Positions 1 through 6,112 of a stretch of DNA of 6,112 nt are shown here, piece after piece. This DNA is from Clostridia bacterium (GTDB taxonomy: Bacteria; Bacillota; Clostridia; Oscillospirales; CAG-272). A program made the translations under genes and the position numbers. The DNA lies in NCBI GenBank assembly GCA_017456685.1, contig JAFTIV010000124.1:1-6112 (forward strand), given 5' to 3'. The notes below the pieces were generated by a model. The model had not been told where the DNA came from. It ran no database searches and worked only from the letters and a program-made list of their open reading frames with translations. The first letter of the stretch is position 1; each line of letters begins with the position of its first letter.

Positions 1-2
1 CG

Positions 3-1013
3 GTTTCTGTTATGTTTGCTCGTATCACAAGCGAAATTTTGGCTCCTATTTTCGGTGTGAGCATAGGACTTTTCGAAATAGAAGCGCCATTTGGACTTTC
101 GATAAAGGATGTTTGGATTCCTATCGTTATAGGAATTGCAGTCGGCTTTTTTGCGGTAGGATTTTTGAAGCTTTATCGCTTGATACGCATGTTTTTTACA
201 AAAACGCTTGGTAAAATACCAGCTCAATATAAAATCTTCCTGATTTTTGCCGTAACATTTATACTTGGCATTGTGTCCTTTTCCTTCGTCTCAACTGGAC
301 ATCATTTGATAGAGGAGCTCTTTGATGGAGCAGGCGCATTTTATATGCTTTTGCTCATTCTTCTTGTGCGCTCTGTGCTTACCCTCAGCGCTAACTCAAA
401 TAGCATAACGGGTGGCTTGTTTGTGCCTATTCTTGCCCTTGGCGCGGTTATTTCCGCTATTCTTGGGAAGGGTATGATATATCTTTTTGGCTTTGGACAC
501 GAATACTATGTTATTGTGCTAATTCTCGGCATCACAGCTTGTATATCAAGTATGATGAAAATGCCTCTTACTGCTATAATTTTCGCTGTCGAGGCTCTTT
601 CGTGCTACGAGAACATTTTGTATGTTATTATTGTTTCAGCAGTTGCATTTGTTATTACCGAGGTTCTTGGCGTTAAATCAATTAACGATACTGTAATTGA
701 TATAAGAGTAGAGGAGCAAAACGAGGGAAAGACATCATCTGTTATCGATACCTTCGTTGTCGTTCAAGAAAACGCATTTGCAATAGGAAAGCAAATTCGC
801 GATATTTTCTGGCCTACAAATCTCTTTGTCTTGTCCCTACAGCACGACCCGAGCAAGGTCGCCGAGGTTGACGAGCATGGCGGAAAGGAAATTCGTGAGG
901 GCGATATTCTCCACGTAAGATTTTCCACCTTTGATGAGGAAGCAACAGAGGATGAGCTTATGGCTATCGTTGGTGAGCAAAAAATTGATGTAAAAGAGTC
1001 AGATGTTATATGA
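3..1013 (+). CDS. ClC-family chloride transporter with C-terminal TrkA_C domain, 5'-truncated by the window edge
   Basis: This is the C-terminal part of a membrane chloride channel or Cl-/H+ exchanger. The frame is open to the left edge, so the Met at position 12 is internal and the true start lies outside. Counting from that Met, hydrophobic segments lie near residues 33-53, 74-94, 108-125, 137-157, 164-180 and 202-219. The ClC signature GGLFVP is at 134-139, and the MPLTAII...VEAL segment is at 184-196. Tyr199 (in YENILY) aligns with the chloride-coordinating Tyr445 of E. coli ClcA. Residues about 243-322 form a cytosolic TrkA_C/RCK_C domain (FVVVQENAF...GDILHVRF), a known regulatory add-on of bacterial ClCs; in other transporters such domains bind ligands such as c-di-AMP, but no ligand can be read here. 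The selectivity motifs GSGIP and GKEGP and the gating and proton glutamates lie upstream of the window, so channel and exchanger cannot be told apart. The TGA stop overlaps the next gene's ATG. Confidence 0.93.
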   Translation, partial: VSVMFARITSEILAPIFGVSIGLFEIEAPFGLSIKDVWIPIVIGIAVGFFAVGFLKLYRLIRMFFTKTLGKIPAQYKIFLIFAVTFILGIVSFSFVSTGHHLIEELFDGAGAFYMLLLILLVRSVLTLSANSNSITGGLFVPILALGAVISAILGKGMIYLFGFGHEYYVIVLILGITACISSMMKMPLTAIIFAVEALSCYENILYVIIVSAVAFVITEVLGVKSINDTVIDIRVEEQNEGKTSSVIDTFVVVQENAFAIGKQIRDIFWPTNLFVLSLQHDPSKVAEVDEHGGKEIREGDILHVRFSTFDEEATEDELMAIVGEQKIDVKESDVI

Positions 1014-1483
1014 TATCTCATCCGTTTCCGCCATTTTTTGATAGTGACTCAAGGGCTCTAATTTTGGGGAGCTTTCCGTCGGTAAAATCAAGAGAGCAGA
1101 TGTTCTTTTACGGACACCCGCAAAACCGCTTTTGGAGGGTGATTTCGGCTGTTTTTGGCGAAAGCACACCGCTTACAATTGACGAAAAAAGAGCACTTCT
1201 TTCAAGAAATAAAATTGCCCTTTGGGATGTTATCGCATCGTGCGATATTGTCGGTAGCGCAGATAGCTCAATAAAAAATGTAATTCCAAACGACCTTTCA
1301 AAAATTCTTGATAATTCAGCTGTTAAGCGCATATTTGTAAATGGTAAGACTGCGCAAAAATATTACGACAAATATATCAAATCTAAAATAGGTATTGAGG
1401 CAATTTGCTTGCCGTCAACCTCGCCAGCAAACGCAATGTATTCTCTTGATATGCTCATCGAGGAATGGAAAACAATAAAGTAA
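1010..1483 (+). CDS. Hypoxanthine-DNA (deoxyinosine) glycosylase, uracil-DNA glycosylase superfamily family 6
   Basis: This is a predicted 157-residue cytosolic base-excision repair enzyme that removes hypoxanthine, the deamination product of adenine, from DNA. The family pattern is clear: LILGSFPSVKSRE at 17-29 is the motif 1 region, FYGHPQNRFW follows at 33-42, VNGKTA is at 110-115 and LPSTSPANA at 134-142 is the motif 2 region. Asn39 of HPQNRFW probably matches the motif 1 asparagine reported as catalytically important in archaeal family 6 enzymes (recalled, not aligned here). The length is normal for this compact family and no domain is missing. The start overlaps the ClC stop in an ATGA arrangement with only a weak purine stretch upstream, which suggests translational coupling to the ClC gene. 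Codons are AT-richer than in carB (mostly AAA lysine, AT-ending codons). An intrinsic terminator begins two bases after the stop. The main alternative is another UDG-superfamily specificity, since substrate range differs between families. Confidence 0.85.
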   Translation: MISHPFPPFFDSDSRALILGSFPSVKSREQMFFYGHPQNRFWRVISAVFGESTPLTIDEKRALLSRNKIALWDVIASCDIVGSADSSIKNVIPNDLSKILDNSAVKRIFVNGKTAQKYYDKYIKSKIGIEAICLPSTSPANAMYSLDMLIEEWKTIK

Positions 1484-1484
1484 T

Positions 1485-1515
1485 AAAGCGCCCTTGAAGC
1501 TCAAGGGTGCTTTTT
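1485..1515 (+). terminator. Intrinsic terminator after the ClC/glycosylase unit
   Basis: Arms at 1485-1497 (AAAGCGCCCTTGA) and 1501-1513 (TCAAGGGTGCTTT) pair over 13 positions with a single G-U wobble (1490 with 1508) and a 3-nt loop, AGC. The run of five T at 1511-1515 closes the structure. It begins 2 nt after the TAA of the glycosylase gene and separates that unit from the pyrimidine operon. Confidence 0.93.
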
Positions 1516-1581
1516 CATCAAATTTCTTAAAATTGAAGCCAAATATTACGACAAAAAAATTTCATTTTCTCGTTTTAATTA

Positions 1582-1610
1582 TTGACAATATATTATTTAT
1601 ATGATAAAAT
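1582..1610 (+). promoter_or_regulatory. Upstream sigma-A-type promoter (P1) for the pyrC-carB operon
   Basis: A perfect -35 box TTGACA (1582-1587) is followed by a 17-bp spacer and TAAAAT (1605-1610). A TG one base before the -10 (1602-1603) gives an extended -10 element. Transcription would begin near 1617, leaving a leader of about 115 nt that is very AT-rich and shows no stable hairpin. It is a near-copy of the downstream promoter and could be a second start or a decayed duplicate. Confidence 0.65.
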
Positions 1611-1666
1611 ATAATTTAGTAAATATCAGCAATAATAAAAAATTTAATAAAATTTAAAATTAGGTA

Positions 1667-1695
1667 TTGACAACACATTATCCTTGTGATAATAT
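1667..1695 (+). promoter_or_regulatory. Proximal sigma-A-type promoter (P2) for the pyrC-carB operon
   Basis: A perfect TTGACA (1667-1672), a 17-bp spacer and TAATAT (1690-1695) are preceded by an extended TG (1687-1688). Initiation is expected near 1701-1703, giving a leader of only about 30 nt that already includes the pyrC ribosome binding site AAAGGAGGA at 1716-1724. That leaves no room for a PyrR-type attenuator, so control of this promoter should act at or near initiation. Confidence 0.78.
1677..1693. promoter_or_regulatory. Candidate operator: inverted repeat across the P2 spacer and -10
   Basis: ATTATC (1677-1682) and GATAAT (1688-1693) are perfect 6-bp inverted arms around the 5-nt centre CTTGT. 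A protein bound here would cover the -10 element of P2 and could block initiation. The matching place in P1 (1592-1608) keeps only 4 of 6 arm pairs. AT-rich DNA makes short palindromes common and part of the right arm is the -10 box itself, so this is only a candidate; no regulator gene lies in the window. Confidence 0.35.
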
Positions 1696-1732
1696 ATACA
1701 AGAAAAATTTGTGGCAAAGGAGGATTCGATAA

Positions 1733-2908
1733 ATGAAAGCTGTATTTTCCGGGGCTACTATTTTTAAAAACGGAAGATTTGAGCAGGGTGGTGAAGCTGT
1801 CGCTAAGACCACTTCATTTGACAGTCTTTTTATCGACTCAACTAAATATATTATTTTTCCCGGTTTCGCTGATATGCATGTGCATTTTCGTGAGCCGGGC
1901 TTTTCTTATAAAGAGACTATAGCTACGGGGAGTGCTTCGGCATCACACGCAGGCTATACCACGGTTTGCACAATGCCAAATCTCAATCCAACACCAGATA
2001 GCGTTGAGAATGTTAAGGCTCAGCTTGACCTTATAAATAGAGAGGCTAATATAAGAGTGCTTCCGTTCGGTAGCATCACGAGGGGAGAGCTTGGTAAGGA
2101 GCTTGCAGACCTTGAGGCAATTGCACCATATGTTTGTGGCTACTCGGACGACGGACGCGGGGTTGACGATAATGGCTTAATGCGCGAGGCGATGGAAAGG
2201 GCAAGGGCGCTTGATAAGCTTATCTCGGCACACTGCGAGGACGGAACACAAATTAAGGATTCCCCAGAGGCTGAGTGGAAGCAGATTGAAAGAGACATTA
2301 AGCTCGTTGATGATATAAAGTGCAAATATCACGTTTGCCATATATCAACAAAGGAAAGCGTTGCACTTATAAGAGAGGCAAAGAAAAGCGGTGTAAATAT
2401 AACCTGCGAGACCGCACCTCACTATCTTACACTTTCACAGGTAAATGTAAGAGACGAGGGAGGCTTCCGTATGAACCCACCACTTCGCGAGGAGGCAGAC
2501 CGCTTGGCGCTTATCGAGGGAATAGTTGATGGTACAATAGATGTTATTGCAACCGACCACGCACCTCACTCGGCAGAGGAAAGGAGCAAGGGACTAAAGA
2601 GCCTTAATGGAATTGTAGGACTTGAAACTGCATTCCCAATCCTTTACACTAAGCTTGTTAAGGAGGGTATAATCTCCCTTGAAAGGCTCGTCGAGCTTAT
2701 GGCACAAAAGCCATATGAAAGGCTTGGCATAGAGCCAAACGGATTTACTGTATATTCTCTTGACGAGGAATATATTATTAACCCAAATGAATTCAAAACA
2801 AAGGGTCGCTCAACACCATATGCTGGTGAAAGGGTGCTTGGTAAGTGTCTTGCAACCGTGTGCGATGGCACCTTGGTTTACATTGATGATAAAATTATAA
2901 AGAGATAA
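1733..2908 (+). CDS. pyrC: Dihydroorotase (class I type)
   Basis: PyrC reversibly cyclises N-carbamoyl-L-aspartate to L-dihydroorotate, the third step of de novo UMP synthesis, in the cytosol. It is a metal-dependent amidohydrolase. DMHVHFREPG at 47-56 carries the HxH pair (His49, His51) and the substrate-binding FREPG. YSDDGRG at 137-143 supplies the aspartate (139 or 140) that replaces the carboxylated lysine in class I enzymes. Further predicted metal ligands are His167 (SAHCED), His203 (CHIST) and Asp275 in ATDHAPHS (273-280). MPNLNP (81-86) and RMNPPLRE (246-253) are also family-typical. At 391 residues it is somewhat shorter than many class I enzymes (around 430), mainly in the N-terminal beta part, but the catalytic barrel looks complete. 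The start is fixed by AAAGGAGGA at 1716-1724, 8 nt before the ATG. It is the first gene of an operon with carB 15 bp downstream. Allantoinase and hydantoinase are less likely because of the aspartate and the context. Confidence 0.95.
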   Translation: MKAVFSGATIFKNGRFEQGGEAVAKTTSFDSLFIDSTKYIIFPGFADMHVHFREPGFSYKETIATGSASASHAGYTTVCTMPNLNPTPDSVENVKAQLDLINREANIRVLPFGSITRGELGKELADLEAIAPYVCGYSDDGRGVDDNGLMREAMERARALDKLISAHCEDGTQIKDSPEAEWKQIERDIKLVDDIKCKYHVCHISTKESVALIREAKKSGVNITCETAPHYLTLSQVNVRDEGGFRMNPPLREEADRLALIEGIVDGTIDVIATDHAPHSAEERSKGLKSLNGIVGLETAFPILYTKLVKEGIISLERLVELMAQKPYERLGIEPNGFTVYSLDEEYIINPNEFKTKGRSTPYAGERVLGKCLATVCDGTLVYIDDKIIKR

Positions 2909-2923
2909 AAAGGAGAAGCAAAG

Positions 2924-5866
2924 ATGGCAAAAAGAAAAGATATTAAAAGAGTAATGATAATCGGCTCTGGTCCTATCGTAATTGGACAGGCTGCCGAATT
3001 TGACTATGCGGGCACACAGGCGTGCTTGGCTCTTAAGGAGGAGGGCTACGAGGTTATTCTCGTAAACTCAAACCCTGCGACAATTATGACTGATACCACA
3101 ATTGCCGATAAGGTATATATGGAGCCACTAACTCTTGAGTATGTTGCAAAGATTATAAGACACGAGCGTCCAGATGCAATCGTTCCAGGCATCGGTGGAC
3201 AAACAGGTCTTAATATGGCAATGCTTCTCGAAAAGAAGGGAATTCTTAAGGAAAGCGGAGTAGAGCTTCTCGGCACAAGCGGACGAAGCATTGAAAGAGC
3301 TGAGGATAGAGAGCTCTTTAAGGAGCTTTGCGAGTCAATTGGCGAGCCAGTAATTCCTTCGGAAATTGCAAACAATATGGAAGATGCTATGAAGGCTATT
3401 GAGAAGATAGGCTTCCCAGTAGTTCTTCGTCCTGCATTCACCCTTGGTGGAACAGGCGGAGGCTTTGCATACAATATGGACGAGTACAAGGAGCTTGCTC
3501 AGGGCGCGCTTGATGCTTCACCTGTTCATCAGGTTCTCGTTGAAAAGAGCGTAAAGGGCTTTAAGGAAATTGAGTTCGAGGTTATGCGCGATGGCGCCGA
3601 TAACGCAATCACCATTTGTGGAATGGAGAACATTGACCCAGTTGGTGTTCACACAGGAGACTCGATTGTTGTAGCGCCTATTATGACACTTAACGATCAC
3701 GACCTTAAGATGCTCAACGATAGTGCAATCAAGCTTATTAAGGAGCTTAAGATAGAGGGTGGCTGTAATGTTCAGTTTGCGCTCAACCCAGAAACAAGCG
3801 AATATTACCTTATCGAGGTAAACCCAAGAGTTAGCCGTTCGTCTGCACTTGCATCAAAGGCAAGTGGATACCCAATTGCAAGAGTAACTGCAAAAATCGC
3901 AGTAGGTATGACTCTTGATGAAATCGAGGTAGCAGGAACAAAGGCTTCCTTTGAGCCTTGTCTTGACTATGTAGTAGCGAAATTCCCTCGCTTCCCATTC
4001 GATAAGTTTACAACAGTTCCAAATAAGCTTGGAACACAGATGAAGGCAACAGGCGAGTGCATGGGCATCGGCTCAACCCTTGAGGAGTGCATGCTCAAAT
4101 CCGTTCGCTCTCTCGAAATCGGTGTTTGCCACTTCTATATGCCTAAATTCGAGAATATGCCAAAGAAGAAAATCCTTGAATATATTCAAGAGTTCCACGA
4201 TGATAACATTTTCGCTATTGCTCAGCTTCTTCGTCAGGATGTAAGTGTAGAGGAGCTTCACGAAATCACAAAAATCACCTCATTCTTCATTGAGGCTGTA
4301 AAGAATATCGTTGATATGGAAAAGAAGCTCGCGAAGAATATAAAGAGCATAGAGGTTCTACAAGAAGCTAAGAAAATGGGCTTTAGCGATAAGTATATTG
4401 CAAAGCTTTGGGGTGATACTGAGCTTGATATATATAACCTTCGTCACGAAAACAACATAACACCTGTATTCAAGATGGTTGATACAGCTCACGTTGGTGC
4501 ATACATTCCTTATTTCTACTCATCACACGAGGGAAAGAACGAGTCAATTCACACCGACAAAAAGAAAATCATCGTTCTCGGTGCAGGACCTATTCGTATC
4601 GGTCAGGGTGTAGAGTTCGACTATTCAACCGTTCACGCGGTAAATACAATTCGTCGCTGTGGCTACGAGGCTATTATAATCAATAATAACCCAGAAACCG
4701 TATCGACAGACTATACAACCTCGGATAAGCTTTACTTTGAGCCACTCACAGTAGAGGATGTTATGGAGGTTATCGACTTTGAAAAGCCAGATGGAGTCAT
4801 TGCTTCTCTTGGCGGACAGACCGCAATCAATCTTGCAGCGCCTCTTGCTGCACGCGGTGTAAAGCTTATAGGCACTGATTGCGATGCAATTGATAGGGCA
4901 GAAAACCGTGACGCCTTCGAGAAAATTCTTGAGGAGCTTGAAATTCCTCAGCCAAAGGGACAAGCGGTTACAAATATTGAGGACGGAGTAAAGGTTGCAA
5001 AAATGGTTGGCTATCCTGTACTTGTTCGCCCAAGCTTCGTTCTTGGCGGACGCGCAATGCAGCTCGTTTCAAACGAAAAGCAGCTTCGTCAATACCTCAA
5101 GACAGCCGTTGAAATCGACGAGGATAAGCCAGTTCTTGTTGACCATTATATCAAGGGCAAGGAGGTAGAGGTTGACGCAATTTGCGACGGACGCGATGTA
5201 TTCGTTGCAGGTATTATGGAGCTTGTTGAGCGTACAGGCGTACACAGCGGTGACTCTATAAGCGTATATCCTTCATTCTCAATTTCAGACAAGGTAAAGG
5301 GCAAGATTTTAACCTACTCAAAGAAGCTTGGTGTTGGCATCGGCATCGTTGGTCTTTTCAATATTCAGTTTATCGTTGACCAAAACGATGATGTTTATAT
5401 AATTGAGGTTAACCCTCGTTCATCAAGAACAGTTCCATTCCTTTCTAAGTCAACAGGCTACTCGCTTGCTGACATTGCAACAGAGGTAATCCTTGGCAAA
5501 TCACTTAAGGAGCTTGGAATATTCGACCTCTATCCACAGGAGAAGAAGAGATGGTATTGTAAGGTTCCTGTATTCTCATATAAGAAGATTAGCGGAATTG
5601 ATGCATATCTCTCGCCCGAAATGAAGTCAACTGGCGAGGCAATCGGTTACGACGATACACTTAACAGAGCATTCTATAAGGCGCTTCAAGCATCAGGAAT
5701 GCAGCTTCAAAATTACGGTACAATCCTTGCCACAATTGCAGACGAGGACAAGGAGGAGGCGCTCTCACTCATTCGTCGCTTCTATAACCTTGGCTTCAAT
5801 ATTGAGGCTACAGAGGGAACTGCTAAGTTCTTGAAGGAGCACGGAATTAGAACAAGAGTAAAGTAG
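2924..5866 (+). CDS. carB: Carbamoyl phosphate synthase large subunit, frame broken by an in-frame UAG near the 3' end
   Basis: CarB makes carbamoyl phosphate from ammonia (from glutamine via CarA), bicarbonate and two ATP, feeding pyrimidine and arginine synthesis. The two homologous synthetase halves are complete. The carboxyphosphate half has the glycine motif IGSGPIVIGQ (13-22), Arg129, Arg169, Glu215, Gln284 and EVNPRVSRSS (298-307). An oligomerisation domain spans about 400-545. The carbamoyl phosphate half starts at LGAGPIRIGQ (552-561) and has Arg662, Arg702 and EVNPRSSRT (828-836). Glu769 and Asp777 match the ornithine-site Glu783 and Asp791 of E. coli. The MGS-like allosteric domain begins near residue 932 and keeps Thr963 and Thr966 (TEGT), equal to E. 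coli T974 and T977. The frame then meets TAG at codon 981, short of the family's usual 1060-1070 residues, and continues open beyond it. An AAGGAG ribosome binding site (2910-2915) lies 8 nt before the ATG, 15 bp after pyrC. carA is not adjacent. The core could be catalytic; normal regulation without the rest of the domain is doubtful. Confidence 0.96.
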   Translation: MAKRKDIKRVMIIGSGPIVIGQAAEFDYAGTQACLALKEEGYEVILVNSNPATIMTDTTIADKVYMEPLTLEYVAKIIRHERPDAIVPGIGGQTGLNMAMLLEKKGILKESGVELLGTSGRSIERAEDRELFKELCESIGEPVIPSEIANNMEDAMKAIEKIGFPVVLRPAFTLGGTGGGFAYNMDEYKELAQGALDASPVHQVLVEKSVKGFKEIEFEVMRDGADNAITICGMENIDPVGVHTGDSIVVAPIMTLNDHDLKMLNDSAIKLIKELKIEGGCNVQFALNPETSEYYLIEVNPRVSRSSALASKASGYPIARVTAKIAVGMTLDEIEVAGTKASFEPCLDYVVAKFPRFPFDKFTTVPNKLGTQMKATGECMGIGSTLEECMLKSVRSLEIGVCHFYMPKFENMPKKKILEYIQEFHDDNIFAIAQLLRQDVSVEELHEITKITSFFIEAVKNIVDMEKKLAKNIKSIEVLQEAKKMGFSDKYIAKLWGDTELDIYNLRHENNITPVFKMVDTAHVGAYIPYFYSSHEGKNESIHTDKKKIIVLGAGPIRIGQGVEFDYSTVHAVNTIRRCGYEAIIINNNPETVSTDYTTSDKLYFEPLTVEDVMEVIDFEKPDGVIASLGGQTAINLAAPLAARGVKLIGTDCDAIDRAENRDAFEKILEELEIPQPKGQAVTNIEDGVKVAKMVGYPVLVRPSFVLGGRAMQLVSNEKQLRQYLKTAVEIDEDKPVLVDHYIKGKEVEVDAICDGRDVFVAGIMELVERTGVHSGDSISVYPSFSISDKVKGKILTYSKKLGVGIGIVGLFNIQFIVDQNDDVYIIEVNPRSSRTVPFLSKSTGYSLADIATEVILGKSLKELGIFDLYPQEKKRWYCKVPVFSYKKISGIDAYLSPEMKSTGEAIGYDDTLNRAFYKALQASGMQLQNYGTILATIADEDKEEALSLIRRFYNLGFNIEATEGTAKFLKEHGIRTRVK
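5864..5866 (+). other. carB: In-frame amber (UAG) codon inside carB
   Basis: TAG at codon 981 interrupts an otherwise single reading frame of 1060 codons. Sequence on both sides aligns to CarB without a gap: GIRTRVK, stop, KIGDG corresponds to GINPRLVNKVHEG in E. coli (recalled), where the stop matches Asn992. A single base change from AAG, CAG or GAG would explain it; no frameshift or insertion is needed. The following bases (AAGATA) do not match the CARYYA readthrough context, and I see no obvious strong hairpin just downstream. Confidence 0.9.
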
Positions 5867-6106
5867 AAGATAGGCGATGGCTCAAACGACATTCCAGAAA
5901 CAATGAGACAGGGTCACATTGCATATGTAATCAATACAAGTGATGGCACAGCGGGCACAGAGGGTGCTAACCAAAAGGACGGCTATGAAATCCGTCATCT
6001 CGCTATCGAGAATAATATTTCACTCTTCACATCACTTGACACTGTAAGAATTCTTCTTGATGTTCTTGAGGAAATTACACTCACAATTTCAACAATAGAT
6101 TCGTAA
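5867..6106 (+). CDS. carB: C-terminal 79 codons of the CarB allosteric (MGS-like) domain, in frame after the UAG
   Basis: This stretch is the rest of CarB rather than a separate gene. It begins KIGDG, where the lysine corresponds to effector-binding Lys993 of E. coli. RQGHIAYVINTSDG follows, with Asn and Thr equal to N1015 and T1016. The conserved tail GYEIR...IENNISLFTSLDTVR and LLDVLEEITLTIS comes next, ending in TAA TAA. The first ATG (5903) is the internal Met of ETMRQGH. The bases before it (CCAGAAACA) hold no ribosome binding site, so independent translation is unlikely. The reading frame has no other stop or frameshift and retains family residues. One possible weakening is His in IRH, where relatives usually have IRR. 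If the UAG is read through, the product is a full-length CarB of 1060 residues. If not, this is an untranslated remnant, and carB has lost about half of the UMP/IMP-responsive domain. Confidence 0.85.
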   Translation, partial: KIGDGSNDIPETMRQGHIAYVINTSDGTAGTEGANQKDGYEIRHLAIENNISLFTSLDTVRILLDVLEEITLTISTIDS

Positions 6107-6112
6107 TAAAGA

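Noticed and set aside
1358..1555. Exact 15-bp direct repeat AAATATTACGACAAA at 1358-1372 and 1541-1555
   Set aside because: One copy is ordinary coding sequence (KYYDK) in the glycosylase and the other is AT-rich spacer. The match does not extend on either side and has no inverted ends or other mobile-element signs, so chance is the simplest reading.
1611..1732. PyrR-type attenuator or other riboswitch in the pyrC leader
   Set aside because: I see no PyrR binding-loop consensus, no GC-containing hairpin and no terminator between the promoters and the pyrC ribosome binding site.
2320..2529. Second + strand open frame of 69 codons inside pyrC
   Set aside because: It overlaps conserved pyrC metal-site sequence in another frame, has a low-complexity Lys/Arg/Gly-rich translation, and has no ribosome binding site.
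3046..3489. Minus-strand open frame of 147 codons opposite carB
   Set aside because: It has no recognisable protein features and lies wholly opposite strongly conserved carB sequence; it is a codon-bias shadow.
5840..5902. A frameshift as the cause of the carB interruption
   Set aside because: Sequence before and after the stop is in the same frame and aligns to the CarB family without a gap, so a base substitution is sufficient.
5903..6106. A separate small gene starting at ATG 5903
   Set aside because: There is no ribosome binding site before the ATG. The frame is continuous with carB back through 5867 to the UAG, and the residues before the ATG (KIGDGSNDIPET) are also CarB-like.
1..6112. 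Transposon, prophage, CRISPR or defence system
   Set aside because: There are no transposase, integrase or cas-like proteins, no repeat arrays and no terminal inverted repeats; all genes are housekeeping families.

Overview
The window looks like a piece of a low-to-moderate GC Gram-positive (Clostridia-like) chromosome. The grounds are the protein families, a strong AAAGGAGGA ribosome binding site, TTGACA-type promoters with extended -10 elements in a very AT-rich spacer, and a short hairpin plus T-run terminator. The genus cannot be named from the sequence. All genes lie on the + strand.

Region 1 (1-1515) is the end of one transcription unit. It holds the 3' part of a ClC-family chloride transporter gene with a C-terminal TrkA_C (RCK_C) domain, cut by the window edge. 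The next gene overlaps it by 4 bp (ATGA) and encodes a hypoxanthine-DNA glycosylase of the uracil-DNA glycosylase superfamily. A clear intrinsic terminator follows at once.

Region 2 (1516-1732) is an AT-rich intergenic stretch with two well-formed sigma-A-type promoters, 85 bp apart. The promoters are themselves near-copies of one another (26 of 33 bases match). The downstream copy contains a perfect 6-5-6 inverted repeat that could be an operator.

Region 3 (1733-6112) is a pyrimidine biosynthesis operon. It has pyrC (dihydroorotase) and, 15 bp later, carB (carbamoyl phosphate synthase large subunit). CarB makes carbamoyl phosphate and PyrC closes carbamoyl-aspartate to dihydroorotate. carA is not next to carB in this window, and pyrB is also absent.

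The most notable feature is an in-frame UAG at 5864-5866 inside carB, at codon 981. The same frame continues for 79 more codons with clearly recognisable CarB C-terminal sequence and ends in TAA TAA, giving a normal total of 1060 codons. The stop falls within the allosteric (MGS-like) domain, directly before the lysine equivalent to the effector-binding K993 of E. coli CarB. It may be a recent nonsense mutation, a sequence error, suppression or readthrough, or a recoded UAG; the sequence alone cannot decide. Apart from this, the window is ordinary housekeeping DNA.
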